6,324 bases of DNA. Source: PVC group bacterium. GTDB lineage: Bacteria > Verrucomicrobiota > Kiritimatiellia > SS1-B-03-39 > PXDE01. The stretch spans positions 1-6,324 of the forward strand of contig PXDE01000115.1 in NCBI GenBank assembly GCA_003566475.1, given 5' to 3'. Shown here one piece after another: positions 5,762 through 6,324 of this stretch. The translations under genes were made by a program, and so were the position numbers. Every line of letters begins with the position of its first letter. Position 1 is the stretch's first letter. The notes under the pieces were generated by a model. The model was not told the origin of the DNA. It made no database searches and saw nothing but the letters and a program-made list of their open reading frames with translations.

Positions 5762-6161
5762 GCCCTGCACCATCCCTCCGCGCTGTGGCGGCCGCTCGAC
5801 CGAGTCTTCGAGAGAGAGCGGCAACCTCGCGGCGCAAATGGACCCCGTTCATCCACAGCCACCTCTCCCCCTCCGCCGACCACGGACCACGGACCCTTTC
5901 CCCAAATCCCCGCCCCGCAGGGGCTCCTCCCCCAATCCCCAGTCCCGAATCCCCAATCCCAGCGGCAAGGCCGCCTCCCCCCCCCGCCCCGCAGCCGCAA
6001 AATCCCCTTGACCGCATCCGCCCGGTTCTCCATCGTCCTCTCACTGTGAGCACAATGGCCCCAGCGCTCCGGGAACGGCGACGGCGACGCTTCGTCGGAA
6101 GGCCCCGCCATGCGCACCCGCCGAACCGGGCTGCTCGAATGCAAGGACTGACCCCGTTGCC
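5762..6161 (+). repeat. Gene-free spacer with C-rich composite repeat tract 3
   Basis: No credible gene lies between the nuclease stop and the istB fragment. Bases 5873-5888 repeat 2765-2780 exactly. GACCACGGACCACGGACC is a short tandem at 5878-5895. Hairpin GCCCC-GCA-GGGGC recurs at 5912-5924 and GCGGC-AAG-GCCGC at 5962-5974, and the tract ends in CCCCTTGACC at 6004-6013 as in tract 2. Unlike tracts 1 and 2, no ATG stands 35 bases after the TTGACC; a GTG lies 38 bases after it but opens no recognisable protein. A GACGCTTCGTCGG piece at 6086-6098 resembles half of palindromic repeat copy B. Confidence 0.65.
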
Positions 6162-6324
6162 CAGGGGCCGCCCGGGGTGGGCAAGACCCATCTGGCGGTG
6201 GCCCTGGGGGTGAAGGCCGTCGAGCAGGGCTTCGGGGTGGCCTTCTACCGCCTGGAGGACCTGCTCCACGAGATGCGCAAGCACGCGGACATCCCCCCGG
6301 CCCGGCTCCGGCGCAAGAAGCACT
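6162..6324 (+). pseudogene. istB: IS21-type IstB ATPase fragment, 5'-truncated, continues beyond the window
   Basis: The frame starting at 6162 reads GPPGVGKTHLAVALGVKAVE, a perfect IstB Walker A (P-loop) and following helix. It then reads VAFYRLEDLLHEMRKH and PPARLRRKKH, matching the IstB segment before the Walker B aspartates. IstB is the AAA+ ATPase helper of the IstA transposase in IS21 elements (PF01695). A full protein has about 90-100 residues before the P-loop. Here, upstream of base 6162 the same frame holds unrelated, repeat-derived residues and contains no ATG, GTG or TTG back to a stop at 6009-6011. The N-terminal part is therefore lost, with a junction near 6150-6162. The 3' part lies outside the window, so its integrity is unknown. 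Confidence 0.8.

Noticed and set aside
6008..6036. Third TTGACC with 17-base spacing as a promoter
   Set aside because: The hexamer in the -10 position is CATCGT, there is no start codon at the expected distance, and no gene follows except the startless istB fragment.
5758..6213. Open frame starting with an ATGA overlap on the nuclease stop
   Set aside because: The overlap mimics translational coupling, but the protein is proline- and arginine-rich repeat translation and covers the istB fragment in the wrong frame.

Overview
This is a GC-rich bacterial window holding two divergent gene blocks, with repeat-laden spacers between and beside them. No rRNA, tRNA or other taxonomic marker is present. 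The short family of secreted proteins ending in an NPTPNDR-type tail, and the dense palindromic intergenic repeats, remind me of PVC-superphylum genomes (Planctomycetota, Verrucomicrobiota, Kiritimatiellota). That is recollection, and the assignment is tentative.

Left block, minus strand, transcribed right to left: a 339-residue lipoprotein (2442-1423), a 222-residue paralogue with a signal peptide (1370-702), and a GTG-started lipoprotein beginning at 665. Spacings are 52 and 36 bases, and each start has a GGAG-type ribosome binding site, so they look like one operon for envelope proteins. The first two share an Ig-like carboxypeptidase-regulatory N-terminal region and a C-terminal region of about 89 residues that is roughly two-thirds identical. 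The third keeps a convincing signal peptide but soon runs into a repeat tract (about 1-540) and stays open to the window edge, so its C-terminal part is probably not native.

Middle spacer (2443-3030): candidate promoters for the left operon, a 34-base hairpin, a full-length copy of a palindromic repeat that also occurs at 231-271, and a C-rich mosaic ending in TTGACC just before the next gene.

Right block, plus strand: a DUF488 protein (3031-3537), an uncharacterised 263-residue partner 8 bases downstream (3546-4337), and, after a 209-base spacer, a DUF1016/YhcG-type PDDEXK nuclease (4547-5761). DUF488 and its partner are almost certainly co-transcribed. The nuclease has its own candidate promoter. 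The set resembles a small accessory or defence locus, but no sequence in it proves defence. The promoter-like element TTGACC-N17-yACCAw sits exactly 35 bases before both the DUF488 and the nuclease ATG, which suggests leaderless or near-leaderless transcripts.

Right edge: a 400-base repeat-rich spacer, then the Walker A part of an IS21-type IstB ATPase with no N-terminal region and no start codon. This is a remnant of a mobile element and continues past the window.
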